Positions 1 through 10,639 of a stretch of DNA of 64,000 bases are shown piece after piece. Location: positions 1,959,558 through 2,023,557 of the forward strand of contig CP102060.1 of NCBI GenBank assembly GCA_024579835.1, given 5' to 3'. The notes beneath the pieces are model-generated. The model worked only from the letters and a program-made list of their open reading frames with translations. It searched no databases and had not been told where the DNA came from. The stretch's first letter is position 1. Each line of letters begins with the position of its first letter. The stretch is from Clostridiaceae bacterium HFYG-1003. Its GTDB lineage: Bacteria > Bacillota > Clostridia > Clostridiales > Clostridiaceae. The position numbers and the translations under genes are program-made.

Positions 1-758
1 GTCAGCCCCGCCAGGTAATCCGGTACGGGCTCATCGGCTGTGGTGGAATCCATTGGATCCACGCCGGACAGAACGCCCGCCATCAAGGCACAGTCTCTGA
101 CATCACGGGCGAATACGCCCACCTGATCCAGCGTGCTGCCGAACGCCGTGATGCCGTAACGTGAAATCCGCCCATAGGTTGGTTTGAGTCCGACCAGGTT
201 ATTGAAAGCGGCCGGCTGACGAACTGAGCCGCCGGTATCGGTGCCCAGAGTTACCGGTGCCATCATGGCCGAAAGGGCTGCCGCCGAGCCGCCGGAGGAC
301 CCGCCGGGAATCCGGTCCAGGCTCCATGGATTTTTGGTATCGCCATATGCTGAATACTCCGTGGAGGATCCCATGGCGAATTCGTCCATGTTCAATTTGC
401 CCAAAATGACCGCTCCGGCCTCCTTGAGCTTTTTCACGATGGTGGCGTCATAAGGAGCCACGTAACCCTCCAGGAATTTGCTGGCGCAGGTATTCTGCAT
501 GCCCTCCACGCTCATATTGTCCTTCAGGGCAATGGGCAGTCCGTGCAGCGGTCCCCGCAGGGTTCCCGCCGCCCGTTCCTGATCCAGAATTCTGGCCTGT
601 GCCAGCGCTTCTTCCCGGGCAACGTAGAGAAAGGCGTGGATCGTGGGATTCAGACGGTCAATCTGGTCGAGGTATTCCCGAACCAGGCCTTCGGATGTAA
701 GATCACCGGCATCAAGCTTTGCCTTCAGCTCCAGCAAGGTATGTTTAATATTCGCCAT
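1..758 (-). CDS. gatA: Glutamyl-tRNA(Gln) amidotransferase subunit A (3' end outside window)
   Basis: GatA is the amidase of the GatCAB transamidosome, which turns misacylated Glu-tRNA(Gln) (and often Asp-tRNA(Asn)) into the amidated form. About 252 N-terminal residues are visible and the gene runs off the left edge. The amidase signature is present: Lys79 in PIALKD, then GGSSGGSAAA and GTDTGGSVRQPA carry the Ser-cisSer-Lys catalytic set. The ATG at 756-758 overlaps the last 14 bases of gatC, so the two are translationally coupled. gatB is presumably just beyond the window. Confidence 0.96.
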   Translation of the reverse strand, partial: MANIKHTLLELKAKLDAGDLTSEGLVREYLDQIDRLNPTIHAFLYVAREEALAQARILDQERAAGTLRGPLHGLPIALKDNMSVEGMQNTCASKFLEGYVAPYDATIVKKLKEAGAVILGKLNMDEFAMGSSTEYSAYGDTKNPWSLDRIPGGSSGGSAAALSAMMAPVTLGTDTGGSVRQPAAFNNLVGLKPTYGRISRYGITAFGSTLDQVGVFARDVRDCALMAGVLSGVDPMDSTTADEPVPDYLAGL

Positions 759-1050
759 CTTCCACCTCAATGACCGACGGGACCAGAAGATAGTCTTCCA
801 CCCGTTCCGGCGCGTTCAATAACGCCTTGTCCGCGCCGATTTCACCGGTCACTTCATCTGTCCTGAACCGGTTTTCGATATAGACCGGGTTCAGCGTCAG
901 CCCGACGCCTTCCAGCGGCAGGGACTGCAGTTCTTCCACATACTTGAGTATGTTGTTCAAATCCTTGATCAGACCGTCCTTTTCATTCTCTCCGAACGAA
1001 AGACGAGCCAGATCAGCAATATGTTCTACGTCTTTGATTGTTACCGACAT
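745..1050 (-). CDS. gatC: Glutamyl-tRNA(Gln) amidotransferase subunit C
   Basis: This is the small clamp subunit of the GatCAB amidotransferase and stabilises GatA against GatB. The product has 101 residues, the usual GatC size, with the family N-terminus VTIKDVEHIADLARL and the NPVYIENRFRTDEV segment. It is first of the visible gat genes and overlaps gatA by 14 bases. I see no conflict with the family. Confidence 0.95.
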   Translation of the reverse strand: MSVTIKDVEHIADLARLSFGENEKDGLIKDLNNILKYVEELQSLPLEGVGLTLNPVYIENRFRTDEVTGEIGADKALLNAPERVEDYLLVPSVIEVEDGEY

Positions 1051-1072
1051 TGCATGCTCCTATTTATAAAAA

Positions 1073-1564
1073 TTAACGGTAGTTGGTGAACTGGACGGCG
1101 AAGTCAAAATCCTGTGCTTTCAAGGCCGCGATAGCTGCCTGCAGGTCATCCTTGTTCTTTCCCGTGACCCGAACGCTGTCGCCCTGGATCGTCGCCTGAA
1201 CCTTCAGCTTCAGATCCTTGATGGTGCTGGTAATTTTCTTGGTCTGTTCCTTGTCCAGACCAATCTGCAGGTCAATATCCTGTTTGACCCGACCGCCCAG
1301 GGAAGGAACGATCTTGCCGTATTTCAGGGATTTGATGTTGATGCCCCGCTTGACCAGTTTGCCCTCGAACATATCGATGACGTTGCGCAGTTTCATGTCG
1401 TCCGTCGTATCGATGTGGATCACCTGATCCTTGCGCTCGATGGTGGTATTGGATCCCTTGAAGTCAAACCGGGTTGTGATTTCCCGTTCTGTCTGATTCA
1501 GGGCGTTGTCGACTTCCTGCAGATCCACCTGTGATACTACGTCAAATGATGCTTCTTTTGCCAT
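1073..1564 (-). CDS. yajQ: YajQ family nucleotide-binding protein (DUF520)
   Basis: YajQ-family proteins are small soluble nucleotide-binding proteins; some proteobacterial members bind cyclic di-GMP, but the role in Firmicutes is not settled. The product has 163 residues, starting MAKEASFDVVSQVD and with the conserved TRFDFKGSNTTIE and ITGKNKDDLQ-like C-terminal segments. An upstream in-frame start at 1666 exists, but the ATG at 1562-1564 has an AAGGAG site at good spacing and matches the family start. The gene lies 22 bases downstream of gatC in the opposite reading order (its stop follows upstream of gatC's start), so it may share transcription with gat. Confidence 0.92.
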   Translation of the reverse strand: MAKEASFDVVSQVDLQEVDNALNQTEREITTRFDFKGSNTTIERKDQVIHIDTTDDMKLRNVIDMFEGKLVKRGINIKSLKYGKIVPSLGGRVKQDIDLQIGLDKEQTKKITSTIKDLKLKVQATIQGDSVRVTGKNKDDLQAAIAALKAQDFDFAVQFTNYR

Positions 1565-1771
1565 ATTGAAACTCCTTTTCCATCGGACTGTCGGGGTCTG
1601 GCCCGGTCCGTTCTTCAGATTTAAATTTAAAATTTCTTCGTAAGTAATTTCATTACGATTCTTCAAAAATCCAGCCCATTGCAGGATCTGTTGTGCGATG
1701 CATGATATTCACGTGCCTTCAGACACTATCCGGTCTTTGACCCAGGTTATTTCCGGATCGAACCAGGGAAG

Positions 1772-4125
<2,354 letters not shown>

Positions 4126-4205
4126 TTATTATAACATGATCCCTCTGCCCCTGCTTTAAATCCCAATAAGATGAATAAACTCAAGGGAATAAGCTGAGAA
4201 ACTAC

Positions 4206-4327
4206 TTCGAAGAAGCTCAAGATCAAGAGAAGCGAAACCATTTCGAAGAAGCTCAAGTTCAAGAGAAGCGAAGCCATTTCGAAGAAGCTCAAGTTCAAGA
4301 GAAGCGAAGCCATTTCGAAGAAGCTCA
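4206..4327. repeat. 36-bp tandem repeat, about 3.4 copies
   Basis: Copies begin at 4206, 4242 and 4278, with a 14-base partial copy at 4314. The second and third copies are identical; the first differs at a few bases. The copies are contiguous with no spacers, so this is a minisatellite and not a CRISPR array. It lies between ligA and the unknown gene at 4511. Because 36 is a multiple of three, it gives repetitive open frames on the minus strand, which I do not regard as a gene. Confidence 0.9.
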
Positions 4328-4446
4328 GGCGACTGCACTCTGCGGAAACAGGTCAGCATCAATCGATCCCATTGACCTGGTCCTGTCGATATCCTCTGGA
4401 CTTCTTCTTTTAGCTGGTATTTGTTTTTATACATATCTAATCAATA

Positions 4447-4475
4447 TTGTATTTTCATTCTCATAGTTGTATAAT
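4447..4475 (+). promoter_or_regulatory. Sigma-A-type promoter for the unknown gene / arsR-DUF2087 pair
   Basis: TTGTAT at 4447-4452 and a perfect TATAAT at 4470-4475 are separated by 17 bases. The start codon at 4511 lies 35 bases downstream with a GGGAGG ribosome binding site between. Confidence 0.7.
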
Positions 4476-4510
4476 CAGATCAGAACGAATTTATGGGAGG
4501 ACTCCGCATC

Positions 4511-4882
4511 ATGAGTGAAACAACTTCACCCGAGATGATTTCCTTTCTGCAGGAAACCATCTCTGCCTGTCAGAAGGCAAAACAACAGCTCCGTCTGGAA
4601 GGCCGGAAAGATGAAAGCAATTTTGAGCAAATCCGAATTAATGTCTGTGAGATCTGGCGGGCAGTGGATGCCGCCGGAAGCCGTCAATTCGAGCAGACTC
4701 CGGAACAATATCAACACTTTTTGAAGGAGCGGCTCGACCAGCTCCAGCTTACCTGGACCAATGCGTTGAACCTGGCGCGTGATCACGGAGATCCCGAGCA
4801 GAGCCTCATTGAACAAATCAAGCTGAGCCAGCTGGGTGAAATTCGCGCCGTCTGGCAGCAGGATTGGAAGGAATCCAAATGA
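4511..4882 (+). CDS. Hypothetical protein coupled to an ArsR-family regulator
   Basis: The product has 123 residues, charged and glutamine-rich, with no signal peptide or membrane segment; it appears mostly helical. The ATG at 4511 is preceded by GGGAGG; an upstream in-frame ATG at 4493 overlaps that site and is unlikely. The stop overlaps the next gene's ATG (ATGA), so the two products are probably made in step. I do not recognise the family. The tight coupling suggests that it works with, or is read out by, the regulator. Confidence 0.65.
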   Translation: MSETTSPEMISFLQETISACQKAKQQLRLEGRKDESNFEQIRINVCEIWRAVDAAGSRQFEQTPEQYQHFLKERLDQLQLTWTNALNLARDHGDPEQSLIEQIKLSQLGEIRAVWQQDWKESK

Positions 4883-5442
4883 CAGAACCAGAAGCCATCA
4901 AACTATTCAAATGCCTGGCGGATAAATCCAGACTGCAGATTCTGAAGTCCTTAGTGGTTGAGGACATGTACGTGGAACGTCTGGCAGAGCGCCTGAACCT
5001 GAGCGCTCCCACCATTTCCTTCCACCTGAAAAAATTGTTGGAAGTCGGCGCCGTCACTTCTTCAAAAACTCAGTACTATACCATGTATTCCCTGCACCCG
5101 GAGATCTTCAACACAAAAATTCTGGATATCATCCAGGAAGAGTCCGATGAGTCGGCCCTTCAGAAGAAACGGGACAATCAGTACCGTCAGAAAGTGCTGG
5201 ATGCATTCTTTGAATACGGCAGACTCAAGTCCATTCCTACTCAGAAAAAGAAGGAACGGATCATCCTGGAGGAGATCGCCAAAGCCTTTGAAATGGGGCG
5301 AATTTACCCCGAACGGGAAGTCAATCTGATCATTGCCGATTTCCATGATGATTTCTGTACCCTGCGCCGGGATCTCATCGGTGAGCGGATTATGGCCCGG
5401 GATGCTTCCGGTTACTGGCTCATCCCCCCTGTGCAGAAGTAA
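4879..5442 (+). CDS. ArsR-family HTH regulator with C-terminal DUF2087 domain
   Basis: Residues 1-85 form an ArsR-type winged helix (LADKSRLQILKSL, then LNLSAPTISFHLKKL as recognition helix). Residues about 120-187 match DUF2087 (KKKERIILEEIAKAFEMGR and the ERIMARDASGYW end). The ArsR metal-binding cysteine pair (ELCVCDL type) is absent, so a metal signal is not indicated. The start at 4879 overlaps the preceding stop. A terminator hairpin follows at 5574, closing a two-gene operon. The ligand and target are unknown. Confidence 0.85.
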   Translation: MTEPEAIKLFKCLADKSRLQILKSLVVEDMYVERLAERLNLSAPTISFHLKKLLEVGAVTSSKTQYYTMYSLHPEIFNTKILDIIQEESDESALQKKRDNQYRQKVLDAFFEYGRLKSIPTQKKKERIILEEIAKAFEMGRIYPEREVNLIIADFHDDFCTLRRDLIGERIMARDASGYWLIPPVQK

Positions 5443-5573
5443 TCATTCAAGAACCCTTCGCTTTATCTGTGAGGCAATCTCTGCTGAAATTCAAGCTTTT
5501 CAGCAGGGTGAATTTAAGTCAGAAGCCTGATCATCTGAAATGCGAAAAATGCGGGAATCGGCGAAAACAAATC

Positions 5574-5617
5574 AGCCTGGACGGGCGTCACTTCTTTTGA
5601 GTGACCACGTCCAGGCT
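5574..5617 (+). terminator. Rho-independent terminator after the arsR-DUF2087 operon
   Basis: AGCCTGGACG pairs with CGTCCAGGCT, extended by an imperfect GTCACTTC/GAGTGAC stem with a TTTT loop, and GTTTTAT follows. Confidence 0.8.
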
Positions 5618-5706
5618 GTTTTATCGCTATTGGGTTCTGCTTCGCCGTGGCTAGCCAGGATGATTCTGCAGACAACTGAACACTCCAGTCACGACAGAGT
5701 CGGGAT

Positions 5707-7932
5707 TTATTCCTGACGCAGCTTCAGGGGTGCCAGAGAGAGCAGCAAGGATTTCAGGCCGTAGGTGTCGAACAGGATCTGCAGCTTGATATCATTTGCT
5801 TCCCGCGACATGCCAACAATCATGCCGTTGCCAAACTTGGGATGGACGACCTTTGCTCCCGGCGTGGCCGTTTCCTCGGTCAGCAGGTCTTCCATGGTGT
5901 CATTCGTCGGTCGTACCCGCCCTGGCATCGCGCTTCGGATGCCGTGTGCCGTAGCCGGCATGCTCCGCTGTGCCCTGGCAGCCAGACTGGCGCGGGGCTG
6001 TTCGGGGTTGAGCAGTTCCTTCAGTTCTTCCGGAATATCCATGAGGAATTCCGAGGGAGGATACATCATGGAGCGGCCATACACCATGCGCATTTCCGCA
6101 TGGGTCATGTAGAGCAGTTCTTTGGCCCGGGTAATCCCCACGTAGGCCAGACGACGGGATTCTTCCATTTCGGAAGGATTGTCAAAAGAAACCTGTCCCG
6201 GGAACAGTCCATTTTCCATCCCCACCATGAACACGACCGGAAATTCCAGCCCCTTGGCTGAATGAACGGTCATCATGACCACTGCATCTGCCGAATCATC
6301 ATATTTATCAATATCCGAGATCAGGGCAACGCTCTCCAGAAAACCGGGGAGCGATGCTTCCGGTTGAAAATCGTACTCTGCCGCCGCATTAATCAGTTCT
6401 TCAATGTTCTCCACCCGGGAAGCGGCCTCCGGATTCTTGCTCTGTTCATATTCCTTCAGGTATCCGGTCCGTTCCAGTAATAGTTCTATCAGTTCCTGCA
6501 CCGACAGATCCACGCTGATGGCCATCAGTTCGGTGATCAGGTTGCGGAAGCCGATGACGCTTTGCAGCGCTCGACCGGATAAAATACCATGCTCCTCCAG
6601 ATCCATGAGAACATCGAAGACATTTTCTCCGTGCTCAGTGGCGCAGTCCATGAGCTTCTGCAGCGTGGTATCACCGATGGCCCGCTTGGGCACATTGATA
6701 ATTCGCCGCAGGGAGACTTCATCGAAGGGATTGTTGATCAGCCGAAGGTAGCCCATTATGTCCTTGATCTCTTTGCGATCATAGAACTTCAGTCCCCCGA
6801 TGATCCGATAGGGAATCGAATGGCGCATAAAGCTTTCTTCAAAGATACGCGACTGAGCGTTGGTCCGATACAGAATCGCGAGTTCATGGTAATTCCGTCC
6901 GTCCCGCACCAGCCGTTCGACTTCCTTTGAAATAAAGGCACCTTCATCGGAATCGGAAAACGCCCGATATACCTTGATCTTTTCTCCCCGCTCATTTCGG
7001 GTTCGCATGGTCTTTTCCTTGCGCGAGAAATTATTCTTGATCACTTCGTTGGCCGCATCCAGAATGGTTCCGGTGGACCGGTAGTTCTCTTCCAGCTTAA
7101 TGACCGTCGCATCGGGATAATCCGATTCGAATTCCAGAATATTGCGCAGGTCCGCTCCGCGAAACTGATAGATACTCTGGTCATCATCCCCCACCACGCA
7201 GATGTTACGATGTTCCTTGGCCAGAAGGTAGATCAGTTCATACTGCGCCTTATTGGTATCCTGATACTCATCCACCATGATGTAGCGGAACTTGTTCTGA
7301 TAAAAAGCCAGCACATCGGGATGTTCCCGGAACAGCCGAACCGTGAGCATGATGATGTCATCAAAATCCACCGCCATGTTTTTGCGCAGGCTCTGCTGGT
7401 ACAGCTGATAAACCTGAGCAATCTTTCCCTTGCGGAAATTGGAGTGATTCAGTTCAAAGTAGCGTGTTTCATTAATCAGGGAGTCCTTAGCCGAGGAGAT
7501 CGCTGATAGAAAGTCCTTCTCCGAGAATTCCTTCGTGTTGATGGACAGCTGCGCCATGCACTGCCGGATCAGGGCTTTCTGGTCGTAGGTATCATACACC
7601 GTGAAGTCTTTTTTATAACCCAGTTCTTCAATGTGCCGACGCAAAATCCTGACACAGGCAGAGTGGAACGTGGAGATCCACATCGTCTCCGCAGTATCGC
7701 CCACCAGCTGCCGCACTCTCTCCTTCATTTCCTGCGCTGCCTTATTGGTGAAGGTAATTGCCAGGATCGACCAGGGTGCGATGCCCCGCTCGCCGATCAT
7801 ATAGGCAATGCGATGGGTAATCGCCCGGGTTTTCCCGGATCCCGCTCCGGCCAGGATCAGAAGCGGTCCCTCCGTCGTGGTGCAGGCTTCGAATTGCTCC
7901 TCATTGAGCAGTTGTTGATAATCCAGATTCAT
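5707..7932 (-). CDS. pcrA: ATP-dependent DNA helicase PcrA/UvrD
   Basis: PcrA is a superfamily 1A 3'-5' helicase used in repair, in removing RecA filaments and in resolving replication-transcription conflicts. The product has 741 residues, a normal length. It has the Q motif (LNEEQFEA), Walker A GAGSGKT at about 29-35, VDEYQDTN (Walker B), DDDQSIYQFRGA, and VMMTVHSAKGLEFP with YVGITRAKELLY near the C-terminal half. The C-terminus (about 680-741) carries the HPKFGNGMIVG Tudor-like segment seen in PcrA, used for RNA polymerase contact in Bacillus. It appears to be a single-gene unit. Confidence 0.96.
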   Translation of the reverse strand: MNLDYQQLLNEEQFEACTTTEGPLLILAGAGSGKTRAITHRIAYMIGERGIAPWSILAITFTNKAAQEMKERVRQLVGDTAETMWISTFHSACVRILRRHIEELGYKKDFTVYDTYDQKALIRQCMAQLSINTKEFSEKDFLSAISSAKDSLINETRYFELNHSNFRKGKIAQVYQLYQQSLRKNMAVDFDDIIMLTVRLFREHPDVLAFYQNKFRYIMVDEYQDTNKAQYELIYLLAKEHRNICVVGDDDQSIYQFRGADLRNILEFESDYPDATVIKLEENYRSTGTILDAANEVIKNNFSRKEKTMRTRNERGEKIKVYRAFSDSDEGAFISKEVERLVRDGRNYHELAILYRTNAQSRIFEESFMRHSIPYRIIGGLKFYDRKEIKDIMGYLRLINNPFDEVSLRRIINVPKRAIGDTTLQKLMDCATEHGENVFDVLMDLEEHGILSGRALQSVIGFRNLITELMAISVDLSVQELIELLLERTGYLKEYEQSKNPEAASRVENIEELINAAAEYDFQPEASLPGFLESVALISDIDKYDDSADAVVMMTVHSAKGLEFPVVFMVGMENGLFPGQVSFDNPSEMEESRRLAYVGITRAKELLYMTHAEMRMVYGRSMMYPPSEFLMDIPEELKELLNPEQPRASLAARAQRSMPATAHGIRSAMPGRVRPTNDTMEDLLTEETATPGAKVVHPKFGNGMIVGMSREANDIKLQILFDTYGLKSLLLSLAPLKLRQE

Positions 7933-8289
7933 ATGATCTCCTGTCAGGCATGGTATAACCGACTATGTATTCCGACGAAAAAAAGATACTCCAATAGGGT
8001 ATTCCATTCGACTGTCGGTTTCCTTGAAATTATTCTCTACAAAAATTATACACTACTGGGAAACAGACACAAGGATATCTAGAACAAATGTTCCACTTCC
8101 CGAAGTGCATTTCATCCATTCCGTCGGTCGTCCTTCTCGCATCGGTGACGAGATAAGAAGCCTGGTATATTTCAGATATTAACCCAGGAAACTTTCTCCT
8201 GAGCGAAAACTTGGGCAGATCGCTAAACTCCCCATCCCACCGACAATCTGCAAGACTGTCCGTGGGATGGGGAGTTTTTATTCCATTTG
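7933..8289. other. Intergenic stretch upstream of pcrA
   Basis: This 357-base gap lies between the pcrA start and the histidine kinase stop. Apart from the hairpin at 8225-8277 and the pcrA leader (CAGGAGATCAT before the ATG), I see no gene, RNA or repeat. Confidence 0.5.
8225..8277. terminator. Strong hairpin terminator downstream of the two-component operon
   Basis: An AAACTCCCCATCCCAC arm pairs with GTGGGATGGGGAGTTT around a 20-base interior. The T-run is better on the plus strand, but the hairpin sits just after the histidine kinase stop, so it may act in both directions. Confidence 0.75.
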
Positions 8290-9519
8290 TCATTTTTTCA
8301 GTCTCAGCTTGAGCTGAAACTGAAGATGTGATTCATTCGGCTTGAGGGCTATCAACGAACCGTCATTGGCTTCAGCCAGACGTCTGGCCAGTGCCAGCCC
8401 GATCCCTGATCCCCCGGTATTTCGGGAACGGGATACATCCGAGCGATAAAATCGTTCAAAAATTGCTTCAAGCTGGTCCTCGGGAAAATCAGGAAACGGA
8501 TTGGTCCACTCCAGCAGAGCTTCAGAATGTCCCAGACTTCCTGTCAGTTCGATGGTTTCTCCCGGCTCCGTGTAGCGAATGGCATTATCCAACAGAATGC
8601 GGAACAGAATCTTCAGGCTTTCTTCATCCCCCTGGGCCTGAAACGGCCTGGGCAAACGGACGGTCAGATGCTGTTGCTTCCCTTCCAGCAAAGGGGAAAG
8701 TTCTGCCGTGATCTGCTCCAGGAGAGTTGAAAGATCCACCGCTCCCAGCTTCAGCGAGGGAGACTGTTCGTAGCGGGAAAGCGTCAGCATGTCCCCCACC
8801 AGATGGTTCATTCGTTCCACCTGCCGGCGAATGGAATCAGTCCATTGGTTTTTTCCATGAGTCAGTTCCAGCACATCCGCTGATGAAGCGATCACAGCGA
8901 GCGGTGTTTTCAGCTCATGACCTGCGTCATTGACAAAAATCTTCTGTTTTTCAATGGTTTCGGCAATGGGCCGGACCACTTTCCCGGCCAGGAGCCAGAT
9001 CAGGCCAAACACCAAAGCGAGTGCCGCTGCCAGCATGGTCAGGGAGTTGCGCAGGGTTTGAGAAAAGAAATTTCTGGGTTCCGTCATATCCAGAAAAACA
9101 GCCAGCGTTCCATCCTGAAAGGTGGTACGGCGATACCGGAAGTTCCCCTCCGATCCCAGTGAGCGGTCGCCCTGCATCACATGAAACAACAGCTGCTGGA
9201 TCTCCTCTCCGCTGATGGAAACCAGGTTGTCTCGATTGGTTGTCAGGATATCACGAACCGGCGATGAAAATACTGAGAAATAGCGGGTGGAGTAGGGTGA
9301 CTCCGCCGACAGCCCATACCGCTCCATGGTGTTGAGGCGAACCGTAAGATCCTTGGGAAAGGATCCCCGGTTCTCGGTGATCAGAAGTGTGATATCATCC
9401 GCCCGCTGGATCATGGCACGATAAGATGCGGCATTAATCAAACCCACCAGAGTCACCAGAACAATCGTGACAATCAGCATGGCATAAGCAATAAAACGCT
9501 TTTTTAGCTGTCTATACAT
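8290..9519 (-). CDS. Sensor histidine kinase
   Basis: This is the membrane sensor of a two-component system (409 residues). Transmembrane helices lie at about 13-32 and 158-178, enclosing an extracytoplasmic sensor of about 125 residues. The H-box NDAGHELKTPL places the phosphorylated histidine at about 201. N, G1 and G2 boxes follow (LLDNAIRYTEPGE, GSGIGLALARRLAE). No full HAMP domain is evident. The start overlaps the regulator gene by 8 bases, so the pair is co-translated. The stimulus cannot be read from sequence. Confidence 0.92.
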   Translation of the reverse strand: MYRQLKKRFIAYAMLIVTIVLVTLVGLINAASYRAMIQRADDITLLITENRGSFPKDLTVRLNTMERYGLSAESPYSTRYFSVFSSPVRDILTTNRDNLVSISGEEIQQLLFHVMQGDRSLGSEGNFRYRRTTFQDGTLAVFLDMTEPRNFFSQTLRNSLTMLAAALALVFGLIWLLAGKVVRPIAETIEKQKIFVNDAGHELKTPLAVIASSADVLELTHGKNQWTDSIRRQVERMNHLVGDMLTLSRYEQSPSLKLGAVDLSTLLEQITAELSPLLEGKQQHLTVRLPRPFQAQGDEESLKILFRILLDNAIRYTEPGETIELTGSLGHSEALLEWTNPFPDFPEDQLEAIFERFYRSDVSRSRNTGGSGIGLALARRLAEANDGSLIALKPNESHLQFQLKLRLKK

Positions 9520-10195
9520 CTTCCGACTCCAATCGATAACCTACTCCACGGTGAGCCTGAATTCGGACCCGTGAGCCGCAATCGCGCAGTTTCCGGCGCA
9601 AGGCCGAGATGTTGACCCAGACAACGTTGATTTCAGCTTCAGAATCCAGTCCCCAGATGTTATCCATGATCTGCTCCTTGGCCAGAAGCTGATCGGGATG
9701 GCGCATAAACAGCTCCATCAGCTGGAATTCCTTGTTGTTAAGGGAAATCATGGTTTCGGAAGATTCGCAGCGCATGGAAAAATCCTGCCGCGAGAGCGTC
9801 AGATCCCCAAAGGACAGATCCTGGGAATAGGTCCGGCGCGGCCGACGCAGCAGGGCTTCCATCCGAACCAGCAGTTCCTCCATGGCAAAGGGCTTGGTGA
9901 GATAGTCATCCGCCCCGCCGCGAAAGCCTTCGACCTTGTCCTCCAGCTGATCTCTGGCGGTCAGGAGCAGGACGGGGATCGGGTTGGCCGCCGCCCTGAT
10001 TCGTTCCAGAACCTGAAGTCCGCTCAAATGCGGCATCATGATATCAAGAATTGCCAGATCATAGCTTCCCTGGGTCAAATAATCCAAGGCATCCTGACCG
10101 TCATGGACCGCTTCGGTGGTATAGCCTTTATGCCTGAGAATAGCTTCCAGGGCATCTGCCAGATCCGTTTCATCTTCTGCAATGAGTATTTTCAC
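9512..10195 (-). CDS. OmpR/PhoB-family response regulator
   Basis: The product has 227 residues. The receiver domain has acidic pocket E8/D9-type residues (AEDE) and phospho-acceptor Asp51 in LAILDIMMP; the winged-helix effector domain (about 130-225) ends VRIQAHRGVGYRLE. It is upstream of and overlaps its cognate kinase gene. The only strong promoter element I see is an extended -10 at 10227-10235, so this is the first gene of the operon. Confidence 0.93.
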   Translation of the reverse strand: MKILIAEDETDLADALEAILRHKGYTTEAVHDGQDALDYLTQGSYDLAILDIMMPHLSGLQVLERIRAAANPIPVLLLTARDQLEDKVEGFRGGADDYLTKPFAMEELLVRMEALLRRPRRTYSQDLSFGDLTLSRQDFSMRCESSETMISLNNKEFQLMELFMRHPDQLLAKEQIMDNIWGLDSEAEINVVWVNISALRRKLRDCGSRVRIQAHRGVGYRLESEDV

Positions 10196-10639
10196 ATCCG
10201 TTTCCTCCTGCCCGGTTTCTCCTCATATTATAACATTCAGCATGCGCTTCCATCCGCCACTCTTGCTTGGGCATCAAGTCAAGTTCCTGCCTTGAGCTTC
10301 AAGACTCAGTCCTCTCATGGGCTTCAGAGTCCGGGATCCACCCTCTGTCTTCAAGCTCGATCCTTGCTCAATCTCCTGACCCAATCTCTTTGTCCCTCGT
10401 TCTGTCCCTTTTGCTGTGCCGCTTACCGTCCCATATCTCTTCATTCGAATGGGACCGGTTCCACCGACTTCCCTGATTCAGAAAAGGCAGCGCATGCACA
10501 CTGCTCTTTGTCGGTTTTATCTGGATTTTGCCGATGATCCTTATGACTTCAGATCCACTATACCGAGTCTGATGGTATCCGAGCGGCCATTATTTGGGAG
10601 TGGACCGCTTACCTCTGGTGTCAACGAATGAAGTCAGAG
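10196..10639. other. Intergenic stretch between response regulator and htrA
   Basis: This 444-base gap holds the response regulator promoter near 10230. The rest is pyrimidine-rich on the plus strand. Short open frames are present but lack ribosome binding sites and do not resemble proteins. Confidence 0.5.
10227..10235 (-). promoter_or_regulatory. Extended -10 promoter for the two-component operon
   Basis: On the minus strand the sequence reads TGTTATAAT, an extended -10 (TG-N-TATAAT), 32 bases before the start codon. No clear -35 is seen. Confidence 0.6.

Noticed and set aside
4206-4327. CRISPR array
   Set aside because: The 36-bp units abut each other without spacers and no cas genes are present.
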